Counted from the first letter of the stretch, positions 45,369-55,238 are shown. The stretch is DNA of 64,000 nucleotides from Methyloceanibacter stevinii (GCF_001723355.1 NZ_LPWE01000010.1:372001-436000); one strand, 5' to 3'. Program-made: numbers and translations. Notes: generated by a model from the sequence alone, not told the origin.

Positions 45369-46403
45369 ATGAGTTACATGCGCACCGCGATTCTGCTCGC
45401 AGCGCTCACCGCCCTCTTCATGGGAATCGGATACCTGCTCGGCGGGCAGACCGGCATGATCATCGCGCTCGTCATGGCGGGCGGCATGAACCTGTTCGCC
45501 TATTGGAACTCGGACAAAGCCGTGCTGCGCATGTATGGCGCGCATTTGGTGGACCCGAATAGCGGCCGCGATGCTCGCGACCTGTACGACATGGTGGCCG
45601 GGCTCGCCCGTAATGCGAACCTGCCCATGCCTAAAGTCTACGTGATGGACAATCCCCAGCCGAACGCGTTCGCCACGGGCCGCAATCCGGAGAACGCGGC
45701 GGTGGCGGTGACGACCGGCCTGATGCAAACCGTGACCCGCGAGGAGCTGGCCGGGGTCATTGCCCACGAGCTCGCCCATATTCGCCATCACGACACGCTG
45801 CTGATGACGATCACGGCGACCATCGCGGGTGCGATCTCCATGCTCGCGAACTTCGCCATGTTCTTCGGCGGCAATCGCGACAACAACCACATGGGCTTCA
45901 TTGGAACGCTTGCCCTGATGATCCTCGGACCCATGGCGGCGGGTCTTGTGCAAATGGCGATCAGCCGGACGCGCGAATACGAAGCCGACAAGGGCGGCGC
46001 CGAAATCTGCGGCCATCCGCTGTGGCTCGCGTCCGCGCTGCAGAAGATCGCCGGGGGTGCGGCTCGGATCCCGAACGAAGAGGCGGAAGAGAACCCCGCC
46101 TCCGCACACCTGTTCATCGTCAATCCGCTGCACGGTCTCCGTCTCGACAGGATGTTCGCGACGCACCCGCCCATGGAGGAGCGTGTGGCGAGGCTGAAAG
46201 CCATGTCGCAAACCCTGGGGTCCGGAGGCGGGACCGCCGCCGCCGACTCCGGGCCCTGGTCAGGAAGCGTGCCCCAAAGCCCGCGCGCGCGCGCGTCCAT
46301 GGGGATAGGAACGGGCTCGGCATGGAGCAGATTTGACTTCGGCGCCGAGCGCCGCAAGACCAAGAGCCCGCCCGCGGGCCGCCGATCTCCCCTAGACTCT
46401 TAG
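45369..46403 (+). CDS. htpX: Protease HtpX homologue
   Basis: An M48 zinc metalloprotease of the inner membrane that removes damaged membrane proteins. The 344-residue protein has two N-terminal membrane segments (residues 5-27 and 29-46). The zinc motif is [13 protein letters not shown], two further membrane segments lie at about 140-160 and 175-200, and the third ligand is in [37 protein letters not shown] is also typical. The C-terminal 70 residues are Gly/Ser/Pro-rich, as in many alphaproteobacterial HtpX proteins. A GGAGG site precedes the ATG. It lies 27 bases upstream of rsmB. Confidence 0.94.
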   Translation: MSYMRTAILLAALTALFMGIGYLLGGQTGMIIALVMAGGMNLFAYWNSDKAVLRMYGAHLVDPNSGRDARDLYDMVAGLARNANLPMPKVYVMDNPQPNAFATGRNPENAAVAVTTGLMQTVTREELAGVIAHELAHIRHHDTLLMTITATIAGAISMLANFAMFFGGNRDNNHMGFIGTLALMILGPMAAGLVQMAISRTREYEADKGGAEICGHPLWLASALQKIAGGAARIPNEEAEENPASAHLFIVNPLHGLRLDRMFATHPPMEERVARLKAMSQTLGSGGGTAAADSGPWSGSVPQSPRARASMGIGTGSAWSRFDFGAERRKTKSPPAGRRSPLDS

Positions 46404-46430
46404 AAACCGAAGCACCTTGGAGACAACGCG

Positions 46431-47788
46431 ATGAAGACCACCCCTCGGAACAAGACCCTTTCGCCTACGCGCGACCACCAGGTTGGGCTGCCTGCCCGCC
46501 GTGCGGCCGCGGACCTGCTCGACGCCGTGCTGCAAAAACACCAGGCCCTGGACGATGTGCTCGGACGGGTTCGCAATGGCGCCCTGTTCGATCTGCCCAC
46601 GCGGGACCGGGCGCTCGCCCGGGCGATCGTCGGCACGTCGTTGCGCCGCAAGGGCCAGATAGATCGCGTGCTGGAGACGTTTCTGGAAAAAGGCCTGCCC
46701 GCCAAGGCAGGCACGCTCTATCCGATCCTGCTCTCCGGCGCGGCGCAGATCCTCTTCATGAACGTGCCGCCCCATGCGGCCATCGATCTCGCCGTGCGCC
46801 TGGCAAAATGGGACCCGCGCGCCAAGCGCTACGACAAGCTGGTCAACGCCGTGCTGCGCCGCGTGTCCGAGAAAGGCGCCGGCATCGCGGACACTCTCGA
46901 CCCGGCGAGGGTGAACACGCCGGACTGGCTGTGGGAGCGCTGGGTCCGCGCCTGGGGCGAGGACCGGACAAGCGCCATCGCCGAGACGCAGCTGATCGAG
47001 CCGCCGCTCGACCTCACCGTGAAAAGCGATCCAGATCTGTGGGCCGACAAGCTCGGCGGCCGCGTGCTGCCCACCGGCAGCGTGCGTCTGATCCCGCGCG
47101 GGCGCATCGAGGAGCTCCCTGGCTTCGACGAAGGCGCCTGGTGGGTGCAGGACGCCGCAGCTTCCATTCCGGCGCAGTTGCTGGGTGACGTTGCGGGGAA
47201 GCGCGTCGCCGACCTGTGCGCGGCTCCCGGCGGCAAGACCGCCCAACTCGTCGCCAAGGGCGCGCTCGTGACCGCCGTCGACCTCTCCAAGAACCGACTG
47301 GCGCGCCTCGAGGAGAACCTCACCCGCCTTGGCCTTACTGCCGAGACGGTCACCGCCGACGCCACCCAATGGCAGCCGGATGCCCCGTTCGACGCAGTCT
47401 TGCTCGATGCGCCCTGCTCGTCGACCGGCACGATCCGCCGTCATCCCGACGTGCCCTATCTCAAGTCCGACAAAGACATTGCGGAACTGGCGGCGCTCCA
47501 GACCCGGCTGCTCGACAATGCGGTGCGCCTGTTGAAGCCGGGCGGCACCCTCGTCTACTCGACCTGCTCGCTCGAGCCGGAAGAGGGCGAAGCCAGGTCG
47601 CAGCGCTCCTCGCCCGGAACGATTCGCTCCGTATCGAGCCAATGCGGGCCGACGAACCGCTTGGCAATACGGAGTGGGCGCAGTCCTCCGGCGTGCTGCG
47701 GACGTTCCCCTTCCAACTCCAACTCGACAGTCCCGAATGGAGCGGCATGGACGGGTTCTTCGCGGCCCGGGTAGTCGCCGCCGGCTAG
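46431..47788 (+). CDS. rsmB: 16S rRNA m5C967 methyltransferase RsmB (frameshifted as read)
   Basis: An RsmB/NOP2/Sun-family rRNA cytosine-5 methyltransferase. The N-terminal NusB-like RNA-binding domain (residues 20-150) has RRAAADLLDAVL and LPTRDRALARAIVGTSLRR. The methyltransferase domain has VADLCAAPGGKTAQL, VTAVDLSKNRLARLEENL and the catalytic cysteines in DAPCSSTGTIRRHPD and YSTCSLEPEEGE. As read, the frame is lost near 47594 and ends at 47774. The next frame gives AQVAALLARND through DGFFAARVVAAG and stops at 47788. One missing C in the GCC run restores the protein (about 452 residues). GGAG precedes the ATG. Confidence 0.92.
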
Positions 47789-47918
47789 GGAAGAAAGTGT
47801 TGAGCCACTTGCCCTTGGGGTGCTGCTGCACGACAATGCGCCGAGCTTGGTCTACAAGCGGCGGGGGAGAGCGTGGCGCCTGTTTTGCGTGCTGCAGCTC
47901 GGATGGAGAACGATCCTA

Positions 47919-49697
47919 ATGGTGGGCGATCAGGCCTTCGAGCGCGAGTCCGGCGCTCAAGAGGTGAAGCTTGGCGGGCCAAGTGCGTTGCGACGCATGA
48001 TGCTGTCCGGGCTCGCGGCCGTCAGCTACCCCGGTTCGCAGGCCGAGCAACTGCTTCTCGCCCCCCAGGAACTGCGGACCGCCGATCCGAGCTTCGCGAC
48101 GGAGATCTACAACGGCCATTTCGGACTGGCCGGAAAGCTGGCCGATATCGGCGCGCAATCGCCTTTCGAAATCAATCCGCCGTCGGCGAGCTGGGCGCGG
48201 GAGCTCTACGGTTTCGGCTGGCTCCGGCATTTGCGAGCGGCGGATTCCGAACTGTCCCGCGAACAAGCCAAGACGCTGGTTCACGATTTCATCCGCCTGC
48301 GCCGTCAGGTGCCGTCGCTTGCGTGGCAGCCGGAGATCGTCGCCCGGCGGGTGATCTCCTGGCTCTCGAACTCGGTCCTGGTGCTGGCCGCTGACGAGCC
48401 GGAGGCCTACGAATCGTTTCTGAAGGAGCTTACCGCTCAGCTGCGCTATCTCTCGGCGGGCTATCGCGACGCGCCCGACGGTGTGCCGCGGCTCCTGTCG
48501 CTGACGGCGCTCCTCTACGGCGGGCTATGCATCGCCGACCAGAAGCCGGTGGTCGACCGCTACACCAAGCCGTTCTGCCGTGAGCTAGACCGGCAAATCT
48601 TACCCGATGGCGGCCATATCTCCCGCAATCCGGAGGCGCTCATCGAGCTGCTGCTGGACCTCCTGCCTTTGCGACAATGCTTCGTGGCCCGCGACCGCAC
48701 CCCTCCGAAGGAACTCACCGACGCGGTTGACCGCATCATGCCGATGCTGCGCTTCTTCCGGCTGGGCGACGGATCGATGGCCCGGTTCAACGGCGCGGGT
48801 CCCACACCCACCGACGCGCTGGCCACCGTGCGCGCCTATGACGATATCGACGGGGCGCCGGTGCGCTCCGCGGCGAATTCCGGCTATGTCCGCGTCGAGG
48901 CCGGGTCGACCCTCATTCTGTGCGATCTCGGGCCGCCGCCCGCGACGTCTCTCACGCGCCAAGCCCATGCGGGCTTCCTGTCCTTCGAGATGAGCTCGGG
49001 AGACGCGCCCATGATCATCAATTGCGGCGCGCCGACACCCGAGTTCGACGAATGGCGCCTCTATTCGCGGACAACGCCGGCCCATTCGACGCTCAGCCTC
49101 GAGGACGACTCCCTGGCGGAGTTCGAACTGGCGAGCGAAGACGCCGAACCGGAGACCGATGCCGCCTTGATCGGGCCGCTCAATCCGCAAGGCGCCTTTT
49201 CCGACCAGGGTGAGGGCGGGAATTTGCGCATCAAGGGTTCTCACGACGGCTATGTGGAGCGCTACGGAGTCAGCCATGCCCGGCAGATTCTGATCGCCCC
49301 GGACGGCAATCTGATCTCGAGCGAAGACAAGCTTTCGACGCGCGGCCTGAAGAGCCCGGATGTGCTCATAGCCGGGGCGTACGCCGTGCGGTTTCACCTG
49401 CACCCCTCCGTCAAGGCCCAGACCATGGGCGACGGCATGTCGGCGGTGCTGGTCTTGCGCAACGGCGAGACGTGGCGGCTCACCGCCAACGCCGAGGAGA
49501 TGAGCATCGAGGAAAGCGTGCTTCTCGCCGATCCCCGCGGGCCGCAAGTGACCTCGCAGATCGTGCTCAGCGGCATGATGGGCGACGCGCGCGAAGTGCG
49601 CATCGTCTGGAACCTCGAAAAGACGGGTGACGAGGCTGCTCCGCACGCGCTCGTGGATCCCAACGACCCGCCCGACAATCGTTCGAACGACAGCTAG
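47919..49697 (+). CDS. Heparinase II/III-family protein
   Basis: A protein of about 592 residues with an N-terminal alpha-toroid region and a C-terminal heparinase II/III beta-sandwich domain. Recognisable blocks are FEINPPSASWARELYGFGWLRHLRAA, LPDGGHISRNPEALIELLLDLL, HAGFLSFEMSSGDAPMIINCGAP and SRTTPAHSTLSLEDDS, the last with the catalytic histidine region. The family cleaves uronic-acid polysaccharides, but the rsmB-purH linked members have no established substrate. ATG 47919 is used; a GTG at 47820 would add 33 residues. No signal peptide is evident. The stop lies 3 bases before the purH ATG. Confidence 0.88.
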   Translation: MVGDQAFERESGAQEVKLGGPSALRRMMLSGLAAVSYPGSQAEQLLLAPQELRTADPSFATEIYNGHFGLAGKLADIGAQSPFEINPPSASWARELYGFGWLRHLRAADSELSREQAKTLVHDFIRLRRQVPSLAWQPEIVARRVISWLSNSVLVLAADEPEAYESFLKELTAQLRYLSAGYRDAPDGVPRLLSLTALLYGGLCIADQKPVVDRYTKPFCRELDRQILPDGGHISRNPEALIELLLDLLPLRQCFVARDRTPPKELTDAVDRIMPMLRFFRLGDGSMARFNGAGPTPTDALATVRAYDDIDGAPVRSAANSGYVRVEAGSTLILCDLGPPPATSLTRQAHAGFLSFEMSSGDAPMIINCGAPTPEFDEWRLYSRTTPAHSTLSLEDDSLAEFELASEDAEPETDAALIGPLNPQGAFSDQGEGGNLRIKGSHDGYVERYGVSHARQILIAPDGNLISSEDKLSTRGLKSPDVLIAGAYAVRFHLHPSVKAQTMGDGMSAVLVLRNGETWRLTANAEEMSIEESVLLADPRGPQVTSQIVLSGMMGDAREVRIVWNLEKTGDEAAPHALVDPNDPPDNRSNDS

Positions 49698-49700
49698 ACC

Positions 49701-51287
49701 ATGCCGACACGTAAGATCAGAAGAGCGGTGCTTTCGGTCAGCGACAAGACCGGACTCGTCGAGTTCGCCCAGGCGCTCGCCAAATACGACGTGGCGCTGG
49801 TGTCCACGGGGGGCACGGCGCGAGCCCTGCGCGAGGCCGGGCTGGACGTGGCCGACGTCGCCGAGGTCACGGGCAGCCCCGAGATGATGGACGGACGCGT
49901 GAAAACGCTGCATCCGAAGATCCACGGCGGGCTCTTGGCCATGCGCGACAACGCCGAGCACGTGGGCGCCATGGACACGCACGGCATTCCGCCGATCGAT
50001 CTCCTGGTGGTCAATCTCTATCCGTTCGAGGCGACGGTGGCGGGCGGCGCGGACTTCGGCACCGCCATCGAGAACATCGACATCGGCGGTCCGGCGATGA
50101 TCCGGGCGGCGGCCAAGAACCATGACGGCGTCGCGGTCGTCGTCGATCCGGACGACTACGATCAAGTGTTGGAAGAGATCGCGACTCACGAAGGCTGCAC
50201 AACGGGCGCCACGCGGCGGCATCTCGCGGCCAAGGCCTTTGCGCACACCGGCGCCTATGATGGGGCAATCGCGACCTGGTTCGCCGGCGAGTTGGGCGTG
50301 ACAGCACCGCACAAGCGCGTTTTCGCGGGCACGCGCGAAGCCAAGCTGCGCTACGGAGACAACCCGCACCAATGGGCGGCGTTCTACAAGACCGCCGAGC
50401 AGCGCCCTGGCATCGCCACCGCCGAACAGGTGCAGGGCAAGGAACTCTCCTACAACAATCTCAACGACACGGACGCCGCCTTCGAACTCGTGGCGGAGTT
50501 CGATCCGAACAGCTCCGCCGCCGTCGCGATCATCAAACATGCAAATCCGTGCGGCGTCGCGCTCGGGGCGACCCTTGCGGATGCCTATGCGAAGGCGTTC
50601 GCCTGCGACAGCGTCAGCGCATTCGGCGGCATCGTAGCCCTCAACGGCACGCTCGACGCCGAGGCGGCCGAAGAGATCGTCAAGATCTTCACCGAAGTGA
50701 TCATCGCGCCCGATGCGACCGACGCCGCCAAGGAACTCATCGCCGCCAAGAAGAATTTGCGGCTCCTGCTGACCGGCGGTCTGCCCGATCCACGCGCCGA
50801 CGGCATCACCGTGCGCTCGCTGGCCGGCGGCCTCCTGGTTCAGTCCCGGGACAACCAATTGGTTGATCAGCACGCGCTGAAGGTCGTGACCAAGCGTAAG
50901 CCTTCCGAGCAGGAGCTCGCCGATCTGGTTTTCGCCTTCACCGTCGCCAAGCATGTGAAGTCGAACACGATCGTCTACGCCAAGGACGGCGCGACCGTCG
51001 GGATCGGCGCGGGCCAGATGAGCCGCGTGGATTCGGCGCGCATCGCCGCGCGCAAGGCCCAGGACGCAGCCGAGGCGCTGGGGCTGCCGCAACCGCTCAC
51101 GATCGGATCCGTGGCCGCGTCGGACGCCTTCTTCCCCTTCGCGGATGGCCTTCAGGTGGTGGCGGAAGCCGGCGCGACGGCGGTGATCCAGCCCGGCGGC
51201 TCCATGCGCGACGAGGAAGTCATTGCCGCGGCCGATGAGGCGGGCCTCGCCATGATCTTCACCGGCATGCGCCACTTTCGGCACTAG
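49701..51287 (+). CDS. purH: Bifunctional AICAR transformylase/IMP cyclohydrolase PurH
   Basis: PurH performs the last two steps of IMP synthesis. The 528-residue protein has the N-terminal cyclohydrolase (MGS-like) domain with [32 protein letters not shown] and [11 protein letters not shown]. The transformylase domain has [41 protein letters not shown] and [17 protein letters not shown], then [10 protein letters not shown] near the end. It is complete with no frame problem and follows the heparinase-like gene by 3 bases, so it is probably co-transcribed with rsmB. Confidence 0.96.
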   Translation: MPTRKIRRAVLSVSDKTGLVEFAQALAKYDVALVSTGGTARALREAGLDVADVAEVTGSPEMMDGRVKTLHPKIHGGLLAMRDNAEHVGAMDTHGIPPIDLLVVNLYPFEATVAGGADFGTAIENIDIGGPAMIRAAAKNHDGVAVVVDPDDYDQVLEEIATHEGCTTGATRRHLAAKAFAHTGAYDGAIATWFAGELGVTAPHKRVFAGTREAKLRYGDNPHQWAAFYKTAEQRPGIATAEQVQGKELSYNNLNDTDAAFELVAEFDPNSSAAVAIIKHANPCGVALGATLADAYAKAFACDSVSAFGGIVALNGTLDAEAAEEIVKIFTEVIIAPDATDAAKELIAAKKNLRLLLTGGLPDPRADGITVRSLAGGLLVQSRDNQLVDQHALKVVTKRKPSEQELADLVFAFTVAKHVKSNTIVYAKDGATVGIGAGQMSRVDSARIAARKAQDAAEALGLPQPLTIGSVAASDAFFPFADGLQVVAEAGATAVIQPGGSMRDEEVIAAADEAGLAMIFTGMRHFRH

Positions 51288-51299
51288 CGCCCAAAACGC

Positions 51300-51325
51300 A
51301 AAAAGGCCTCCCCGAAGGGAGGCCT
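51300..51325 (-). terminator. Intrinsic terminator for the lipoprotein gene (possibly bidirectional)
   Basis: AGGCCTCCC (51304-51312) pairs with GGGAGGCCT (51317-51325), a perfect 9-bp stem with a 4-base loop. On the minus strand the stem is followed by TTTTT and then GCGTTTT, a normal rho-independent pattern for the lipoprotein gene ending at 51353. On the plus strand it lies 16 bases after the purH stop but has no T-run. Confidence 0.75.
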
Positions 51326-51352
51326 CTTCGTCAGCTCTTGTTGGCCGTTCGC

Positions 51353-52140
51353 CTAGAGCCCGTCCGGATAGACCGGGCTGGGGCTGGTTCGGCGACGGCG
51401 GCTCGCCCTTGTGCGGTAGCTTGGGCGCATCTTCCGACACGGTCGGCGGCACGACGATCGTCGCGGCCTCTTCGTCGACAACGACGGTGTTGCCTTCCGG
51501 TGTCGTCATCACCTCTTCGGCTTCCTCGACAACGACGGCAGGCGCCTCGTCCGCGCTCTCCGACATGTCGTCGGCAGCGTCTTCCGGATAGACCGGCTGC
51601 GGCTGGTTCGGTGACGGCGGTTCGCCCGTGTGCGGCAGGTTCGGCGCATCCTCGGATACGGTGGGCGGCACGACGATCACGCCCTCCATGACCTCTTCTT
51701 CGACGACGGAAGCCGGTTCGTCCGCCTCGCGGAGCCTCGTCAGGCGCGGCTTCGGACTGGTCCGGAACGACAGGCTGCGGCTGGTTCGGCGACGGCGGCT
51801 CGCCCTTGTGCGGCAGCTTCGGCGCATCTTCCGACACGGTTGGCGGCACGACCATGGTTTCCCCGCTCGTCGTGTCCTCGGCGGCAGCCGGCTCTTCCTC
51901 GGCAGGTGCGGCCTCTTCCTCGGTTGCGGCCGGCTCCTCCTCGGCGGGAGCCATCTCCTCCTCGGCCGGAGCCATCTCCTCCTCGGCCGGAGCCGCCTCG
52001 TCCTCTGCAGCAGCTTCCGGTGCCGCCTCCTCGGTGGCGGCTGGCGCCACGTCCTTCTCGGTCGTCTCGTCCTTCGGTTTTTCGCAAGCAGCGAGCAATA
52101 TCGCCGCCAGCAAAGCACCACCCAAACCCACGTATTTCAT
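51353..52140 (-). CDS. Acidic repeat-containing lipoprotein, unknown (frameshifted)
   Basis: A lipoprotein of about 260 residues I do not recognise. The signal peptide MKYVGLGGALLAAILLAACEK ends in the lipobox LAAC, so Cys19 should be lipidated. A highly acidic spacer follows with repeated APAEEEM units. Then come three copies of a 26-27-residue module that begins VVPPTVSEDAP and ends PSPNQPQP, separated by acidic linkers. The first copy is in the start frame. Near 51730 the frame shifts and copies two and three are read in the neighbouring frame. Near 51373 one extra G again alters the frame; the corrected end is QPVYPDGL at 51353. A proline-rich cell-wall-spanning role is a guess. Confidence 0.7.
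51376..51853 (-). repeat. Three copies of an 81-base coding repeat
   Basis: Near-identical copies lie at 51376-51455, 51595-51675 and 51773-51853, all in the lipoprotein gene. Each encodes a module starting VVPPTVSEDAP, with a central LPH-(K/T)-GEPP and ending PSPNQPQP. Copies one and three (by position) share nearly all bases, and the middle one has more substitutions. The spacers encode acidic, valine-rich linkers of different length. The high DNA identity implies recent duplication or gene conversion. Confidence 0.85.
51934..51996 (-). repeat. Three tandem 21-base repeats (APAEEEM unit)
   Basis: Units at 51934-51954, 51955-51975 and 51976-51996 encode a seven-residue acidic unit (AEEEMAP in one phase) in the lipoprotein's acidic spacer. 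The first two differ by one base and the third diverges at its last two. Related imperfect units continue on both sides. Copy number is likely to vary by slippage without changing frame. Confidence 0.8.
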
Positions 52141-52336
52141 GATCGCCCCCCGATCCATCGATTGCGCGCGAATTTCCATCCTTAGGTACTCAGCGAAGCG
52201 TAGCGCGAAAAGCCACGTATTTCTACGGTTTGCGTGGATGGCTCTCAAACGCCGGTGACGATGAGGGACTGACGTGTGCTGGGTGTGACGCTTGGATCGG
52301 TCCGGCCTATCGCGATCCGGCGCACCGCAGGCCCGC

Positions 52337-53704
52337 TCAGCGCGATGAACGGACCGGCAGAAGAAGCAGGAGCCCAACGATCAGGAACACGAGACTGATC
52401 GAGATTCCAAGGCGCTGGCTGTCCGTCAGCGTTGTCACGATGCCGATGGCGAGCGGCGCGGCGAAGGCCGTGACTTTTCCCGAGAAGGAGAAGAAGCCGA
52501 AGAACTCGGTGGTCTGGGCGGGCGGGCAGATGCGGGCCAGCAGGGTGCGGCTCGAAGCCTGAATCGGCCCCAGGGCAATGCCGATGAGAAGCGCGAAGGA
52601 GAGCAGAACCCGTTCGCCGGTGGAGGCAAACAGCCCGCCGCCGTCCACCTTTTCCGTCACGGGCACGAAGAAGAAGATCTCGTCCGGATCGACGGACAGG
52701 ACACCGAGCGAGCCCACGATGAAGATCAGGAGGCCGGCGACGATGACGCGCTTCGAGCCGACATTGTCGTCCACGAGACCGCCGAGGCCCGCGCCGAAGA
52801 AGGCCGCGACCGTCAGGATGATCCCGAACAGGCCAAGCTCGGTGACGCCCCAGCCGAACACACTGGCCGCGTAGATGGCGCCGAAGGAAAACACGGCGGC
52901 ACACCCGTCCGCGTAGAGCATGCGCGCAAGCAGGAAGAGCGCGACGTTCCGGTGCGCCCGCAACAGCTCCCGCAAGGACTGGAGCAGCCGGCCGAGACCT
53001 TCCCGCACGGGATTGACGGCCGCCGGCGTGCTGCGCCGATCCGGCGTGAACAGGAACATCGGCAGGACGAACACGAGATACCAGAGCGCCGAGAAGGGCC
53101 CGACAAGCCGGTCGCCTTCGCGCGTGGCGGTATCGAGAGCGAGGATAGGGTCCAAGCCGAACAGCGTCTTGCCCGTGTGCGGGCTCGTCACCAGGAGGCC
53201 GGCGACAAGGGCTAGGCTCACCAGGCCGCCGGCATAGCCCACCGCCCAGGCAAGGCCCGAGAGCCGACCCAAGCGCCGTGCCGAGACAAGCCCCGGCATC
53301 ATGGCGTTGTTGAACTGCGTGGCCAGTTCCACGCCGAGCGTGGCAATTCCGAAAGAGACGAGCACCAAGGGCACGGCCGCGGTCGATCCCGGCACGGCGA
53401 ACCACAGACCGCCGAGACCAATGATCAACATGGCCGAGAACACCCCGATCCACGGCTTGCGGCGCAACCCCGCATCGACGATCGCGCCGAGAACCGGCGC
53501 AAGCACGGCGGTCAGCAGCTGTGCGGCGCTCGTCGCGAACGCCCAGAGCGATTGGGCATGAGCCGGATCGCTCATGAAGCCATTCACGAAATAGGGCGCG
53601 AACAGAAAGGTGACGACGAGGGTGTAATAGGGCTGGGTGGCCCAGTCGAACAGGGCCCATCCCACCACGCCGCGTTTGCCGACAGGCTGCGCGGCGTCAG
53701 ACAT
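52337..53704 (-). CDS. MFS transporter, UMF1/Atg22-like
   Basis: A 455-residue major-facilitator protein of the UMF1 (unknown major facilitator, Atg22-like) group. The opening GWALFDWATQPYYTLVVTFLFAPYF is the group's signature, and about 12 hydrophobic segments can be counted. A later loop GVELATQFNNAMMPGL and ARICPPAQTTEFFGFFSFSGK are also characteristic. Substrate unknown; yeast Atg22 exports amino acids. The ATG at 53704 overlaps the stop of the TPM gene, so translational coupling is likely. An upstream ATG at 53716 is an alternative. Confidence 0.88.
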   Translation of the reverse strand: MSDAAQPVGKRGVVGWALFDWATQPYYTLVVTFLFAPYFVNGFMSDPAHAQSLWAFATSAAQLLTAVLAPVLGAIVDAGLRRKPWIGVFSAMLIIGLGGLWFAVPGSTAAVPLVLVSFGIATLGVELATQFNNAMMPGLVSARRLGRLSGLAWAVGYAGGLVSLALVAGLLVTSPHTGKTLFGLDPILALDTATREGDRLVGPFSALWYLVFVLPMFLFTPDRRSTPAAVNPVREGLGRLLQSLRELLRAHRNVALFLLARMLYADGCAAVFSFGAIYAASVFGWGVTELGLFGIILTVAAFFGAGLGGLVDDNVGSKRVIVAGLLIFIVGSLGVLSVDPDEIFFFVPVTEKVDGGGLFASTGERVLLSFALLIGIALGPIQASSRTLLARICPPAQTTEFFGFFSFSGKVTAFAAPLAIGIVTTLTDSQRLGISISLVFLIVGLLLLLPVRSSR

Positions 53705-54326
53705 AGCGCTCGGCATCGAGCACGATCAGATGGTTCGGCAGTTCGTCTTCGCCCAGCGGCCCGGGCGGAAAATGTTCGGCCAGGATATCGCCACACCGCT
53801 CCGCCGCCGCGATCAGGCCTTGGACGCGGTCCCCCCGGCCAATCTTCGCCGTGAGGTCCGCGATCAGATCGTCCCAGACATTCTGCGGCACCTTCTCGTA
53901 GATCCCGTTGTCGGCGATCACCTCCGCGTAGCGTTCCGCGTCGGAGACGTAGACGAGGACGCCGGTGCGTCCCTTGGTGGTGTGAAGGTTCTGGGCCAGA
54001 AATTGCTGAAGCGCCCGTAAGTGCGCCCGGCGCCGCTTCAGTCGCCCCGGCGCGAGCGCCACCCGGACCGGCGGCCACTGGACCAACAGCACCCCGGCGG
54101 CGAAGACCGCGAGCTGGGTCAGATACACATACTCGATGGGCCACTTCGTCAGGTGGATGAAGGGCAACGGCACGGCGAGCGCCAGAAGCGCAGCGCACAA
54201 CAGCGCGAAGAAGTAATAGCCCGACGAGGACTCCGCCACGACGATCACGATCTCGCCGCTGGTCTTGAGTTCGGCACGCGCGATCGCGGAAACCGCCTCG
54301 TGTTCAGCTGGGGTGAAGGGCTTCAT
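53697..54326 (-). CDS. TPM-domain membrane protein
   Basis: A 209-residue protein with a TPM (TLP18.3/Psb32/MOLO-1) domain interrupted by membrane segments. The region starting MKPFTPAEHEAVSAIARAELKTSGEIVIVVA is the domain start. Two membrane spans lie at about 38-57 and 67-88. The second part of the domain includes TKGRTGVLVYVSDAERYAEVIADNGI and WDDLIADLTAKI. I use ATG 54326; an upstream reading to 54509 is in shadow of the neighbouring gene. It is the third gene of a lemA-ygcG-TPM-MFS operon. Confidence 0.85.
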   Translation of the reverse strand: MKPFTPAEHEAVSAIARAELKTSGEIVIVVAESSSGYYFFALLCAALLALAVPLPFIHLTKWPIEYVYLTQLAVFAAGVLLVQWPPVRVALAPGRLKRRRAHLRALQQFLAQNLHTTKGRTGVLVYVSDAERYAEVIADNGIYEKVPQNVWDDLIADLTAKIGRGDRVQGLIAAAERCGDILAEHFPPGPLGEDELPNHLIVLDAERYV

Positions 54327-54433
54327 CGCCTGTGGTCTTTCGCGCGGAGCGCCTCGATCGCACCCCGGCACACTATGGCGATAATCGCCGGGTTTGGAAC
54401 CGGCAATGTCGCCGGTGAAGAAAGCCTGCCGCG

Positions 54434-55210
54434 CTACCAGCTGCCCGAGGAACCGCCGCCGCCAAAGCCGCCTCCCCCGCCAGAGAAGCCGCCACCGCCG
54501 CTGCTCCAACCGCCGCCCGAATACCCGCCACCGGAACGTCCGCCACGGCTGCCGCCCGGCGCGACGATTACGCCTTTGCTCGACAGGTACATGATCAGCA
54601 CGAAGATCGCGATGTAGAACAGGATGGTGAACCAGTCGATGGGCACCTCATCCGCGTCGCGGCGAACATTAGCTCGCCGTTCCAGCTCGGCGGTGTCGCC
54701 TGTGAGCGCGAGGCCGATATCCTCGACGCCGGTCTTGATGCCGCCCGGAAAGTCGCCGCTGCGGAAGCGGGGTAGGATCGCATTGTCGATGATCACCCGG
54801 GACAGGGCGTCCGTGAGGATGGGCTCGAGCCCGTAGCCGACTTCGATACGCACTTTGCGCTCGTTCGGCGCGACGATCAGGAGGACGCCGTTGTCGAGCT
54901 CCTTCGTGCCGATGCCCCAATGGCGGCCGAGCTGATAGCCGAAATCTTCGATCGTGTAGCCCTGCAACGAGGGCAGCGTGACCACGACCAACTGATCCGA
55001 ACTTTTTTCTTCGAGCTGCTTGAGTTTCTCCGTCAGCGCCTGCTCGTCGGCAGGGCTCAGGAGATCGGCGTCGTCGACGACGCGTCCCGTGAGCGCGGGG
55101 AACTCGGGCTCCGCCTGGGCGCTCGGAAGCAAAACGGCCAGACAAAAGACTAGTGTCAGCGCGCCCAGGAGACCGTGAAGGATCGCCCGGCTGTGCGAAA
55201 TTCCAGCCAT
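54434..55210 (-). CDS. YgcG-family TPM-domain protein
   Basis: A 258-residue exported protein. A signal peptide (residues 1-35, LLGALTLVFCLAVLLPSAQA) is followed by a TPM domain (about 38-165) with GRVVDDADLLSPADEQALTEKL, SDQLVVVTLPSLQGYTIEDFGYQLGRHWGIG and NGVLLIVAPNERKVRIEVGYGLE. A transmembrane segment (about 196-213, WFTILFYIAIFVLIMYL) precedes a glycine/serine-rich tail ending GGGGSSGSW. That architecture is the standard YgcG form usually encoded beside lemA, as here with a 28-base gap. Function is not established. Confidence 0.9.
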   Translation of the reverse strand: MAGISHSRAILHGLLGALTLVFCLAVLLPSAQAEPEFPALTGRVVDDADLLSPADEQALTEKLKQLEEKSSDQLVVVTLPSLQGYTIEDFGYQLGRHWGIGTKELDNGVLLIVAPNERKVRIEVGYGLEPILTDALSRVIIDNAILPRFRSGDFPGGIKTGVEDIGLALTGDTAELERRANVRRDADEVPIDWFTILFYIAIFVLIMYLSSKGVIVAPGGSRGGRSGGGYSGGGWSSGGGGFSGGGGGFGGGGSSGSW

Positions 55211-55238
55211 GAAGCCCTCGCGTTGACGGATCGGCCCG

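Noticed and set aside
46200-46403. Possible frame error in the Gly/Ser-rich tail of htpX
   Set aside because: The tail is poorly conserved in the family, so no alternative frame can be preferred.
48600-52121. An open frame of over 1100 codons on the minus strand opposite the heparinase-like gene and purH
   Set aside because: It has no family features over the purH and heparinase regions and reflects high-GC third-position bias. Only its last part, from about 51353 to 51730, is real, as the shifted frame of the lipoprotein.
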